The position numbers and the translations under genes are program-made. Of a stretch of 45,591 nt of DNA, positions 16,999 through 24,027 are shown in pieces. The stretch spans positions 1-45,591 of the forward strand of contig CAYXSW010000014.1 of the NCBI GenBank assembly GCA_964467915.1. The letters are read 5' to 3'. The stretch comes from MED-G16 sp964467915. Its GTDB lineage: Bacteria > Bacteroidota > Bacteroidia > Cytophagales > MED-G16. The notes under the pieces were generated by a model. The model made no database searches and was not told where the DNA came from. It saw nothing but the letters and a program-made list of their open reading frames with translations. Position 1 is the stretch's first letter. Every line of letters starts with the position of its first letter.

Positions 16999-17562
16999 TT
17001 AATTTATTATAAAATTTTTAATTATTCTATTACCATCAGGAGTCTGAATAGATTCAGGGTGAAATTGTATTCCTCTGATAGGATATTTTTTATGAGCTAT
17101 TCCCATAATTGTATCTCTTTTATCTTTTGCTATAACATTTAATTCTTTAGGAAAATTATGTTTAGAAACAGACCAGGAATGGTATCTACAAGCCCTTATC
17201 TTTTTATCAATTCCTTCAAAAATATAATCTTTACCTAAAAATACATCTGTTTGAATTCCATGGATTGGTTTTGTCATATTATATAATTTTCCACCAAAAT
17301 TTTCTGCTAATGCTTGATGTCCTAAGCAAATTCCTAGTATTGGTTTTTTATTATAAAATTTAGAAATTAATAAATTCATTAATCCAGCATCTTTAGGTAA
17401 AGAAGGACCAGGAGACAAAATAATTTTATCAAAAATTGAAACGTCACTTAGATTAATATTATCATTTCTAATTACTGATACATCTACACCACCTATCTTA
17501 TTTATAGAGTGGACTATATTATAAGTAAAACTATCATAATTATCTAAAACTAAAACTTTCAT
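16999..17562 (-). CDS. trpG: anthranilate synthase component II (glutamine amidotransferase)
   Basis: A 187-residue class I glutaminase that feeds ammonia to TrpE. The nucleophile is in ILGICLGHQALAE near residue 75, SPGPSLPKDAG near residue 50 forms the oxyanion region, and the His/Glu pair is in IQFHPESIQTPDG near residue 168. It sits between trpE (four-base overlap) and trpD. In some bacteria such a subunit also serves p-aminobenzoate synthesis; that cannot be decided here. Confidence 0.95.
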   Translation of the reverse strand: MKVLVLDNYDSFTYNIVHSINKIGGVDVSVIRNDNINLSDVSIFDKIILSPGPSLPKDAGLMNLLISKFYNKKPILGICLGHQALAENFGGKLYNMTKPIHGIQTDVFLGKDYIFEGIDKKIRACRYHSWSVSKHNFPKELNVIAKDKRDTIMGIAHKKYPIRGIQFHPESIQTPDGNRIIKNFIIN

Positions 17563-18947
17563 AATTCCTCGGCAATTAATAAAGCTTTTCGTAAAGCCTC
17601 TACTTTATTATATACTTCTTGATTTTCATTTTCTCTATCTGACTTAGCGACAATTCCTGCACCAGCCTGGTAGTATAAAGTTTTATTTTTACTGAGGAAT
17701 GATCTGATTATAATTGCATGATTAAAATCTCCGTTAAAGCCCATATAACCTATAGCTCCACCATAGAACTCCCTACTATTTTTTTCATATAAATCAATTA
17801 ATTCTAATGCCTTGTATTTTGGAGCACCTGATAAGGTTCCAGCTGGAAATGTTCCACTTATTAAGTCAATCTTCTTATCAGGTGAAATACATCCTGTTAC
17901 TTTGGAAACTAAATGGATAACATGTGAATAATACTGAATATCTTTAAATCTATCAACTTTTACATTTTTTGATACTTTACTTAGATCGTTTCTAGCCAAA
18001 TCAACAAGCATAACATGCTCTGAATTTTCTTTTTCATCAGCTATTAATTTGTCAGCCAAATCTTTATCTGACTCATCATCACCAGATCTTTTAAAAGTTC
18101 CAGCAATAGGATAAATCGTAGCCTTTTCTTCTTTTATAACAATTTGAGCTTCTGGAGAACTTCCAAGTATTTTAAAGTTTCCATAATCAAAATAGAATAG
18201 ATAAGGTGAAGGGTTAATTGATCTTAATGCCCTATAAACTTGGAAGTCATCACCATTAAAATTTTGATAAAATCTTTTTGACAAAACAACTTGAAATACA
18301 TCACCAATTTTACAATGATGAACTCCTTTATCAACCAAATTTTTAAATTGATTATCATCTGGAGACTTTTCTTCATTCCCACAAAGATTGAATTTAAATG
18401 GATTAACTGGCTTTCCCTTGATTAATTCTGAGATTGTATTTATTTCAGATTTTTTATCATTTCCATAAAGATGCTCAAATATATATAACTCATTATTATA
18501 ATGATTTATAACAATAACATATTTGAAAATATGATAAAGAATATCAGGAATATCTATCTCTTTTGGATTTATAATATTAATTTTTTCAAAATATTTTGAT
18601 GAATCAAATGACATATATCCAAATAACCCATTAATAGGAAAACTAAAAGCTTTATTCTCAGAGTCAAATCTTTTTGAAAAATCATTTAAATAATATGATG
18701 CATCATTCTCATTATTTAATTCATATAATTCTTCATTATTATCATAGTTTATTTTCACTAAATTATTATTTATTGAAATATTAGATATTGAATCAAAACA
18801 TATATATGATAAACTATTATCACTACCCTTATAATCTGAACTTTCTAATAAAAAGACTTTATTATATACATCTCTTATCTTAAGAAAGATACTTACAGGG
18901 GTTAATGTATCAGAAATAAATTTTAAATAATTTGTTTTTATCCTCAT
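17559..18947 (-). CDS. trpE: anthranilate synthase component I
   Basis: A 462-residue chorismate-using enzyme that, with TrpG, makes anthranilate. The catalytic half shows VFQVVLSKRF, SPYLFYFDYG, LGSSPEAQI, TIYPIAGTFKR, DKLIADEKENSEHVMLVDLARND and FPAGTLSGAPK in order. Near the N terminus FLLESSD matches the LLES element at which tryptophan inhibits the enzyme, so feedback control is probably kept. The longest frame begins five codons earlier inside the attenuator U-tract; the ATG at 18947 is the true start. First structural gene of the operon, just after the terminator hairpin. Confidence 0.96.
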   Translation of the reverse strand: MRIKTNYLKFISDTLTPVSIFLKIRDVYNKVFLLESSDYKGSDNSLSYICFDSISNISINNNLVKINYDNNEELYELNNENDASYYLNDFSKRFDSENKAFSFPINGLFGYMSFDSSKYFEKINIINPKEIDIPDILYHIFKYVIVINHYNNELYIFEHLYGNDKKSEINTISELIKGKPVNPFKFNLCGNEEKSPDDNQFKNLVDKGVHHCKIGDVFQVVLSKRFYQNFNGDDFQVYRALRSINPSPYLFYFDYGNFKILGSSPEAQIVIKEEKATIYPIAGTFKRSGDDESDKDLADKLIADEKENSEHVMLVDLARNDLSKVSKNVKVDRFKDIQYYSHVIHLVSKVTGCISPDKKIDLISGTFPAGTLSGAPKYKALELIDLYEKNSREFYGGAIGYMGFNGDFNHAIIIRSFLSKNKTLYYQAGAGIVAKSDRENENQEVYNKVEALRKALLIAEEL

Positions 18948-18950
18948 AAT

Positions 18951-18980
18951 AAAAAAACCCAAGCAGTTTGCTTGGGTTTT
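18951..18980 (-). terminator. trp attenuator terminator hairpin
   Basis: Read on the minus strand, AACCCAAGCA, loop AAC and TGCTTGGGTT form a perfect 10-bp stem (12 with the flanking A-T pairs), directly followed by seven T residues and then the trpE ATG. An intrinsic terminator placed between a leader peptide and the first gene of a biosynthetic operon is the hallmark of attenuation. The bases 18968-18960 can instead pair with 19011-19003 (see findings). Confidence 0.9.
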
Positions 18981-19008
18981 ATTTTAATAAAAATAGATAG
19001 CTAACCGC

Positions 19009-19053
19009 CTAATAGAGGTATTGTTTTAGCCACCAATTTTTAATATTTAACAT
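19009..19053 (-). CDS. trpL: trp operon leader peptide with tandem Trp codons
   Basis: A 14-codon frame on the minus strand encodes MLNIKNWWLKQYLY. The two adjacent UGG codons at 19035-19030 are the sensor: scarce charged tRNA-Trp would stall a ribosome there. The frame ends 28 bases before the terminator stem. Strand 1 of the leader RNA (GUGGCUAA, 19033-19026) overlaps the Trp codons and can pair with UUAGCUAU (19004-18997). No useful Shine-Dalgarno spacing is seen; a near-consensus -7 box ends four bases before the ATG, so it may be read without a leader. Confidence 0.85.
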   Translation of the reverse strand: MLNIKNWWLKQYLY

Positions 19054-19057
19054 CCAC

Positions 19058-19065
19058 CTAAGATA
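19058..19065 (-). promoter_or_regulatory. candidate -7 box (TATCTTAG) for the trp operon
   Basis: One mismatch from TAnnTTTG and ending four bases before the leader-peptide ATG, a spacing like that at lepB. No clear TTG -33 element is seen upstream. The box lies in the gap between the end of alkB and trpL, the only place for a promoter unless the operon is read through from alkB. Confidence 0.35.
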
Positions 19066-19089
19066 AATACTAGAAATTAAATTAAAAAG

Positions 19090-20130
19090 TCATTGAATAC
19101 TTTTTATTTTTTTATTCATCACATAAAACCATAATGGTGGAAACAGAGCAAGTATCATCATTCCGGGATATCCAGTTGGCATCTCTGGAGAATTGTTATG
19201 ATTTTTTAAAATTTGATATTTTCTAGAAGCATTAAAATGATGATCTGAATGTCTAGATAACTCAAATAACATTATTCTACCAATTGGATGGTTAGAATTC
19301 CATGAATGAAATGGTTTTACTCTTTCGTATTTTCCATTATTATCTTTTGTTCTTTCAAGACCATAGTGTTCAATATAGTTTACAGTTTCCAATAGGAGAA
19401 AACCTATTACTGAGCAAATAAGGAAATAACCTGTTATAGTAATACCAAAAAAATAAAAAACTAAGTAAATGAAAAAGAGTTGGACAACTTGAAAAATAAT
19501 CATCTCATTATATATACTGAAAAAGTTTTTGCCTTTTCTAGAAAGTTTTACTTTTTCTAATTTCCATGCAGAAATATAACCTGTTATTACGGCTCTTATC
19601 CAAAAGAAAAAGATATTCTCTCCAAATCTAGCTGAAGATGGATCCTCTTTAGTAGAAACTCTTTTATGATGACCTCTGTTATGCTCTATAAAAAAGTGCA
19701 TGTAAAGAGATGGAATTAATAATATTTTAGAGAGAAATTGCTCAATTTTATTGCTTCTATGACCTAATTCATGAGCTATGTTTATACCAAAACCTCCACA
19801 TATAATTCCCATTGATAAAATTCTACCTATAGTATCAGATGTTGATAAATTTTCTTTCATAGAAATTAAAAACTCCCAAATAAGAAAGAATATTACAGGA
19901 ACAAATAGATATAAAATAATGTCATAAAATTTATCATTTTTAGACATTTCTTCTTCGGCATCAGAAAGGTTATTACCGTCTGGTCTCATAAATAACTCTA
20001 ATATAGGTATAACGAGAAAAGCTTCTAGAATTGGAGCATAAGTTATTATACCATAGCCATTAAATGATAGATAGGCAAGAAATGGGATAGATAGAGTTAA
20101 AAAATATTTTAAAAACTTATAGTTATTCAT
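19090..20130 (-). CDS. alkB: alkane 1-monooxygenase (AlkB-type membrane diiron hydroxylase)
   Basis: A 346-residue integral-membrane enzyme that, in characterised members, hydroxylates the terminal carbon of medium-chain alkanes using rubredoxin as electron donor. All signature motifs are present in order: HELGH (120-124), EHNRGHH (149-155) followed by KEDPSSAR, NYIEHYG (251-257) and LSRHSDHH (291-298; the usual LQRHSDHH with one change). Six or so membrane segments fit the family. It overlaps the upstream outer-membrane barrel gene by eight bases. No rubredoxin or rubredoxin reductase gene is in the window. The NYxEHYG motif separates it from ordinary desaturases, but a non-alkane lipid substrate cannot be excluded. 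Confidence 0.9.
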   Translation of the reverse strand: MNNYKFLKYFLTLSIPFLAYLSFNGYGIITYAPILEAFLVIPILELFMRPDGNNLSDAEEEMSKNDKFYDIILYLFVPVIFFLIWEFLISMKENLSTSDTIGRILSMGIICGGFGINIAHELGHRSNKIEQFLSKILLIPSLYMHFFIEHNRGHHKRVSTKEDPSSARFGENIFFFWIRAVITGYISAWKLEKVKLSRKGKNFFSIYNEMIIFQVVQLFFIYLVFYFFGITITGYFLICSVIGFLLLETVNYIEHYGLERTKDNNGKYERVKPFHSWNSNHPIGRIMLFELSRHSDHHFNASRKYQILKNHNNSPEMPTGYPGMMILALFPPLWFYVMNKKIKSIQ

Positions 20131-20782
20131 TTCTTAAAAAATTAAATAAATATACAAAAGATACTGAAATAGTATTAAAATTCGATATGTCTGGAGTAGA
20201 AGAAGTTTTAGTTTCTACATCTATTAAATTATCAAAATTATAATTATAAGAAACAAATAATTGGAAAGAGTTTTTAGCAAAGTCAAAAGATAAACCTGTA
20301 CTGATCATAATGCCATATCCAAAATTATTATCTCTTTCTTCATCAAAACCAAAATCTAAACCTGAAAAATTTTTATTCATTCCTAGATTATTTTCTAGTA
20401 AGAAGTCCGCATAAGGTCCAATAGAAAAGTTTAATTTGGAATTATTATTTCCAAAATATGTAGTCATCATTACAGGAACATTCAAGTAAGTAAACTCATT
20501 ATTGACTATATTATTATTATCATTTTGGGTCCAACCTTTAGTTTTTTTTGAAACCTCAATCCTTATGCCATTATTTTTTAAATTTTTTATCTCAGCCACA
20601 AAAGAATAATCAAAAGTATTTAAAGAATTTGTCTTAATATTTTGAGGAAAAAAATTATTATAAAAATGAATATTAGATGAGCTGTAAGAAGATTTAAAAC
20701 CTAATGAAAACTTATTTTGAGAAAATAAATCATTGATTAGTGTCACATTGACAATAAATAGCACAAAAATTACCTTTTTCAT
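20123..20782 (-). CDS. outer-membrane beta-barrel protein (PorT/porin-like)
   Basis: A 219-residue secreted protein: a signal peptide of about 21 residues ending LFSQ, then alternating hydrophobic/polar strands typical of an eight-strand outer-membrane barrel (FSLGFKSSYSSS near the start, SFQLFVSYNYNF and TISVSFVYLFNF at the end). It resembles the broad Bacteroidota outer-membrane beta-barrel group. It overlaps alkB by eight bases, so the two are co-expressed. A role in hydrophobic-substrate entry, like AlkL, is possible, but no sequence match to OmpW/AlkL is evident to me. Confidence 0.75.
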   Translation of the reverse strand: MKKVIFVLFIVNVTLINDLFSQNKFSLGFKSSYSSSNIHFYNNFFPQNIKTNSLNTFDYSFVAEIKNLKNNGIRIEVSKKTKGWTQNDNNNIVNNEFTYLNVPVMMTTYFGNNNSKLNFSIGPYADFLLENNLGMNKNFSGLDFGFDEERDNNFGYGIMISTGLSFDFAKNSFQLFVSYNYNFDNLIDVETKTSSTPDISNFNTISVSFVYLFNFLRNE

Positions 20783-20854
20783 TAGAACAAAAATTTAATC
20801 GAATATAACATTATTAAAAAAAAGAAATCAATTAGTAATTTATTAATTTTACAC

Positions 20855-20945
20855 TGGCAAGCTAGTACGACCAGCTCCTGCTGAATCCCCCAGGTCTGGA
20901 AAGAAGCAAGGGTAAGTGGTTGTAGCGGTGCGAATCTAGTTTGCC
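20855..20945 (+). ncRNA. ffs: signal recognition particle RNA (small bacterial type)
   Basis: The conserved apical core is present (CCCCAGGTCTGGAAAGAAGC near 20887, then AAGGGTAAG), with its GGAA tetraloop and the asymmetric loop bound by Ffh. The ends pair: GGCAAGCTAG at 20856-20865 with CTAGTTTGCC at 20936-20945 (one G-U). It is of the 4.5S-like size, without an Alu domain. A run of T follows at once. A box one base off TAnnTTTG (TAATTTTA near 20845) lies just upstream. It acts with Ffh/FtsY in delivering membrane proteins. Confidence 0.93.
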
Positions 20946-20951
20946 TTTTTT
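20946..20951 (+). terminator. T-tract after the SRP RNA
   Basis: Six T residues directly follow the closing stem of the SRP RNA, which can itself serve as the terminator hairpin. The next gene starts only four bases later, so some readthrough into it is possible. Confidence 0.5.
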
Positions 20952-20954
20952 GTT

Positions 20955-21161
20955 ATGTACATAATTAAGATAAAGGGTAAAGCTAAGATTCCAGATTATA
21001 TTCAACTGAGAAATGAAGACATGATACTTGTCGACTATTTCAGAGCAGATAGACCCGTTGATAAATTAAGAAATTATGGAATAAAATCTCAAGAAGACAA
21101 AATAATTAGTTATGTAAAAGACTTAAAGTTTGGAAAATTACAAAAATTACTTCTTTCATGA
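20955..21161 (+). CDS. small conserved-looking protein upstream of the FtsE-like gene (68 aa)
   Basis: Not recognised with certainty. The 68-residue soluble product (MYIIKIKGKAKIPDYIQLRN, then EDMILVDYFRADRPVDKLRN) has a normal composition with no membrane segment. It overlaps the ATPase gene by four bases (ATGA), so the two are translationally coupled and probably work in the same process. No cysteine or obvious catalytic motif is present. Its start lies nine bases after the SRP RNA stem, which leaves no room for a separate promoter, so it may rely on readthrough. Confidence 0.75.
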   Translation: MYIIKIKGKAKIPDYIQLRNEDMILVDYFRADRPVDKLRNYGIKSQEDKIISYVKDLKFGKLQKLLLS

Positions 21162-21835
21162 ATCAAAATAATATCTTAAAAATAGAAAACGCTACTATAT
21201 TTCATCATTATAAAACAATTCTAAACGATGTAAATCTAAACCTTGCAGAAGGTGAATTTATATATGTAATAGGAAAAACTGGTAGTGGAAAAAGCTCTTT
21301 ATTAAGAACTATATATAGCGACATTCCTTTAAAAATGGGAAACATTTTTTTTGATAATGAAAATATATCATTAATTAATAAAAAGAACCTTCCATACTTA
21401 AGAAGAAATATTGGCATTGTCTTTCAAGACTTCCAATTATTTCAGGATAGAAATGCATATGAAAATATAAAATTTGTCATGACTTCTACTGGTTGGGATA
21501 ATAACATAAAGATTGATGAAAAAATTAAATCACTACTTAATACTGTAGGGCTAGAAAATAAATCAGAAAATTATCCTTATGAATTATCAGGAGGAGAACA
21601 ACAAAGACTTGTAATTGCTAGAGCAATAGTTAATAATCCAAAGTTAATAATTGCAGATGAACCTACTGGAAACCTTGATCCTGAAATTGCTGAAAATATT
21701 CTCAAACTATTAATTGACATTAATAAAGGTGGTACAAGTATAATTATGACTACTCACAATTATAACCTTATGAAAAAATATCCATTCAGCACATATGAAT
21801 GTGATAATGGAAATTTTTATAAAAAAAATCTATAA
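21158..21835 (+). CDS. ABC transporter ATPase, FtsE/LolD-like
   Basis: A 225-residue stand-alone ATP-binding subunit with Walker A GKTGSGKSS (near residue 39), Q-loop VFQDFQLF (near residue 88), signature LSGGEQQR (near residue 142), Walker B LIIADEPTGNLDP (near residue 162) and the H-loop TTHN (near residue 195). The sequence suits FtsE, which with FtsX controls peptidoglycan hydrolases at division, but no ftsX is adjacent, and LolD or MacB ATPases look alike. Its stop overlaps the stop of the convergent TPR gene by six bases. Confidence 0.85.
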   Translation: MNQNNILKIENATIFHHYKTILNDVNLNLAEGEFIYVIGKTGSGKSSLLRTIYSDIPLKMGNIFFDNENISLINKKNLPYLRRNIGIVFQDFQLFQDRNAYENIKFVMTSTGWDNNIKIDEKIKSLLNTVGLENKSENYPYELSGGEQQRLVIARAIVNNPKLIIADEPTGNLDPEIAENILKLLIDINKGGTSIIMTTHNYNLMKKYPFSTYECDNGNFYKKNL

Positions 21836-22498
21836 AGTATTAAGTTTGTTGATTGCATTTTGAAATTCAGGAGCAATTTCAATTGCTTTATTTAAAGCTT
21901 GTCTTGCTAACATATTATTTTCTTGCTCAATATATATTAACCCCTTTAAATAGTTTAATTGTGCACGAATAGCAATTTCTTGTCTTGAATTTTGATCTTT
22001 ACTTACACTAACTGTCATCTCTTCTGTTTGATTATTTGAAATAAGTATATCAAGATTAGTTAGACTTTCATTAAAATTTCCAAGCTCAAATTGAAGAAAA
22101 GAAATAGTATACAAAACATCTATTCTGTCAGTTTTAAGGTAAAGAGACTCATACTCATTTAGCGCTTCTTGTTTTAATCCTAAATTCTGAAGGGAAACAC
22201 ATGAAACTTCAAGCGCAAAATTATTATTAGGCTGAAGTCCTAAAATTTCCCTTGAAATCATGTAAGAAGGAGCCCACTGAGAGATAGCTAAATATTCTCT
22301 CATTAAAGAATCTTTTAATAAAAGATTATCCGGTTGAATTCCAATCATATTATAAAGTGCAGATATAGCTACATTTGGATCATTGTATGATTTTGCTTTT
22401 TCATATATTAACTTTTGAACTTCAAAATTATTATTTTGAGAAAATATGTTAAAAGAAAATATAAATGAGATAATGAATAATATAAATTTTGTTTTCAT
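21830..22498 (-). CDS. secreted tetratricopeptide-repeat protein
   Basis: A 222-residue protein with a signal peptide of about 20 residues (ending IFSQ) and at least four helical repeats of TPR type. The clearest are near residue 100 (QNLGLKQEALNEYESLY), near 130 (FELGNFNESLTNLDILI) and the last, LARQALNKAIEIAPEFQNA. It is probably periplasmic and a protein-protein scaffold. It lies four bases after the CCA-adding enzyme gene's stop, so it shares that transcript. No enzymatic motif is seen. Confidence 0.8.
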   Translation of the reverse strand: MKTKFILFIISFIFSFNIFSQNNNFEVQKLIYEKAKSYNDPNVAISALYNMIGIQPDNLLLKDSLMREYLAISQWAPSYMISREILGLQPNNNFALEVSCVSLQNLGLKQEALNEYESLYLKTDRIDVLYTISFLQFELGNFNESLTNLDILISNNQTEEMTVSVSKDQNSRQEIAIRAQLNYLKGLIYIEQENNMLARQALNKAIEIAPEFQNAINKLNTL

Positions 22499-22502
22499 AG
22501 CT

Positions 22503-23915
22503 TTATTTAATTCGTTCTAGACCTTTAGATGCTCCTAGCTTATATAAAAGTTTGAGAGCCTCTTCTTTATTATTTTTAATTTTACCATCTAAAATTTGAT
22601 TTTTAATTTCGTTCTTTAATTCTCCAATTATTTTAGAAGGTTTAATTGCAAAAATATCAATAATTTCTTCTCCGGATATAGGTGGCTGAAAATTTTTTAT
22701 TTTATCATTTTTTTCAACTATATCTATTTTTTTTTCAACTATATCAAAATTATTCAAATATCTTTTAGCTTTATCTGGGTTTTTTGTAGTTATATCTGCC
22801 CTACATAATTTCATTAAGTCATCAATATCATCACCCGCATCAAAAACCAATCTTCTTATGGCAGAGTCAGTAATATGATCTTTAATTAGCGCAATAGGTC
22901 TCAAATGAAGTTTGACTAGATTTTGTACATATTTCATTTTGTCGTTTTGAGGTAATTTTAACCTCTGAAAAATTTTAGGGACTAACCTTGAACCTAAATC
23001 TTCATGACCATGGAAAGTCCAACCTGTGTTTTCTTTATACCTTTTAGTATGGGGCTTAGCTATATCATGAAGAATAGCTGACCACCTTAACCATAGGCTA
23101 TCTGATACTTTTGCAGTATTATCTAAAACTTCAAGCGTATGATAGAAATTATCTTTATGAGAATGATTATTGATTTTTTCTACTCCATGTAAATTATACA
23201 TCTCTTTAAAAAAATGTTTTAATAGGCCTGAAGCAAACAGAAGTTTGAATCCATAAGATGGATTTTCTGTTAAAATAATTTTATTTAATTCATCAGTTAT
23301 TCTCTCTTGGCTTACAATTTTAATTCTTTCTGAATTATCAATTATTGATTTGAATGTGTTTTTTTCAATATCAAAATTTAATTGAGATGCAAACCTGATA
23401 GCCCTCATCATTCTTAATGGGTCATCCTCAAAAGTTTTATGTGGATCATCACAAGTTCTAATAACTTTATTTTTTAAATCTTCTACCCCATTAAATGTAT
23501 CAATAAACTCTCCGTGTTTTTTATTTATTGAAACAGCAAAAGCATTAATTGTGAAGTCTCTTCTTTTCATATCATCTTCGAATAAGCCAGGCGATACATC
23601 AGGATTTCTTGAGCTCTTACTATATGATTCTTTTCTTGCTCCTACAAACTCATAATTGAATTTCTGATACGATATAGAAGCTGTTCCAAATGTCTTGAAA
23701 ATTTTAACTTTTGAGAAACCTTTTTCTTTAGAAACTAAATTAATCAAATTATAGGGTTCGCCTATGGTCATAATGTCGATGTCTTTACATAACCTGTTTA
23801 AAAGTAAGTCTCTTATGTATCCACCTACTAAAAATGATTCAATACCTAATTTAGACGCATGATTCTTAATTATTTTTAAATTTTTATCACCATCTATATG
23901 TTTTTTAAAATTCAT
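22503..23915 (-). CDS. CCA tRNA nucleotidyltransferase / poly(A) polymerase family with HD domain
   Basis: A 470-residue class II nucleotidyltransferase expected to add or repair the tRNA 3' CCA end. The catalytic head is FLVGGYIRDLLL (near 28-39) with the metal aspartates in KDIDIM (Asp45, Asp47). KRRDFTINAFAVS follows near residue 136 and the base-selecting RMMRAIRFA near residue 168. An HD phosphohydrolase-like domain shows WSAILHDIAKPHTKR near residue 282. The tRNA in this window has no encoded CCA, which fits the need for it. A seven-residue tandem repeat (DIVEKKI-DIVEKN) lies near residue 395. The promoter box ends eight bases before the ATG. Confidence 0.92.
   Translation of the reverse strand: MNFKKHIDGDKNLKIIKNHASKLGIESFLVGGYIRDLLLNRLCKDIDIMTIGEPYNLINLVSKEKGFSKVKIFKTFGTASISYQKFNYEFVGARKESYSKSSRNPDVSPGLFEDDMKRRDFTINAFAVSINKKHGEFIDTFNGVEDLKNKVIRTCDDPHKTFEDDPLRMMRAIRFASQLNFDIEKNTFKSIIDNSERIKIVSQERITDELNKIILTENPSYGFKLLFASGLLKHFFKEMYNLHGVEKINNHSHKDNFYHTLEVLDNTAKVSDSLWLRWSAILHDIAKPHTKRYKENTGWTFHGHEDLGSRLVPKIFQRLKLPQNDKMKYVQNLVKLHLRPIALIKDHITDSAIRRLVFDAGDDIDDLMKLCRADITTKNPDKAKRYLNNFDIVEKKIDIVEKNDKIKNFQPPISGEEIIDIFAIKPSKIIGELKNEIKNQILDGKIKNNKEEALKLLYKLGASKGLERIK
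22704..22745. repeat. 21-base tandem duplication inside the CCA enzyme gene
   Basis: Two in-line copies offset by 21 bases share the core TTTTTTTCAACTATATC (22708-22724 and 22729-22745). They encode the repeated residues DIVEKK/DIVEKN in a surface-like charged stretch and keep the frame. Confidence 0.7.
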
Positions 23916-23923
23916 AATTAATA

Positions 23924-23931
23924 CAAATTTA
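23924..23931 (-). promoter_or_regulatory. -7 box (TAAATTTG) for the CCA enzyme gene
   Basis: An exact TAnnTTTG match on the minus strand, ending eight bases before the ATG at 23915. Transcription would start almost at the start codon. Confidence 0.5.
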
Positions 23932-23993
23932 AATTATAAGTTGTTTGAATTGAATAAAATTGAATTTTATAAAAGATATTAATTCATTTAACT

Positions 23994-24001
23994 TAAATTT
24001 G
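23994..24001 (+). promoter_or_regulatory. -7 box (TAAATTTG) for pyrG
   Basis: The same exact box as for the divergent CCA gene, here on the plus strand and 26 bases before the pyrG ATG. The 112-base divergent gap thus holds a promoter for each side. No good TTG -33 element is placed at the usual distance. Confidence 0.5.
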
Positions 24002-24027
24002 ATTCCCGTTACAGTTAATATTTAAAT

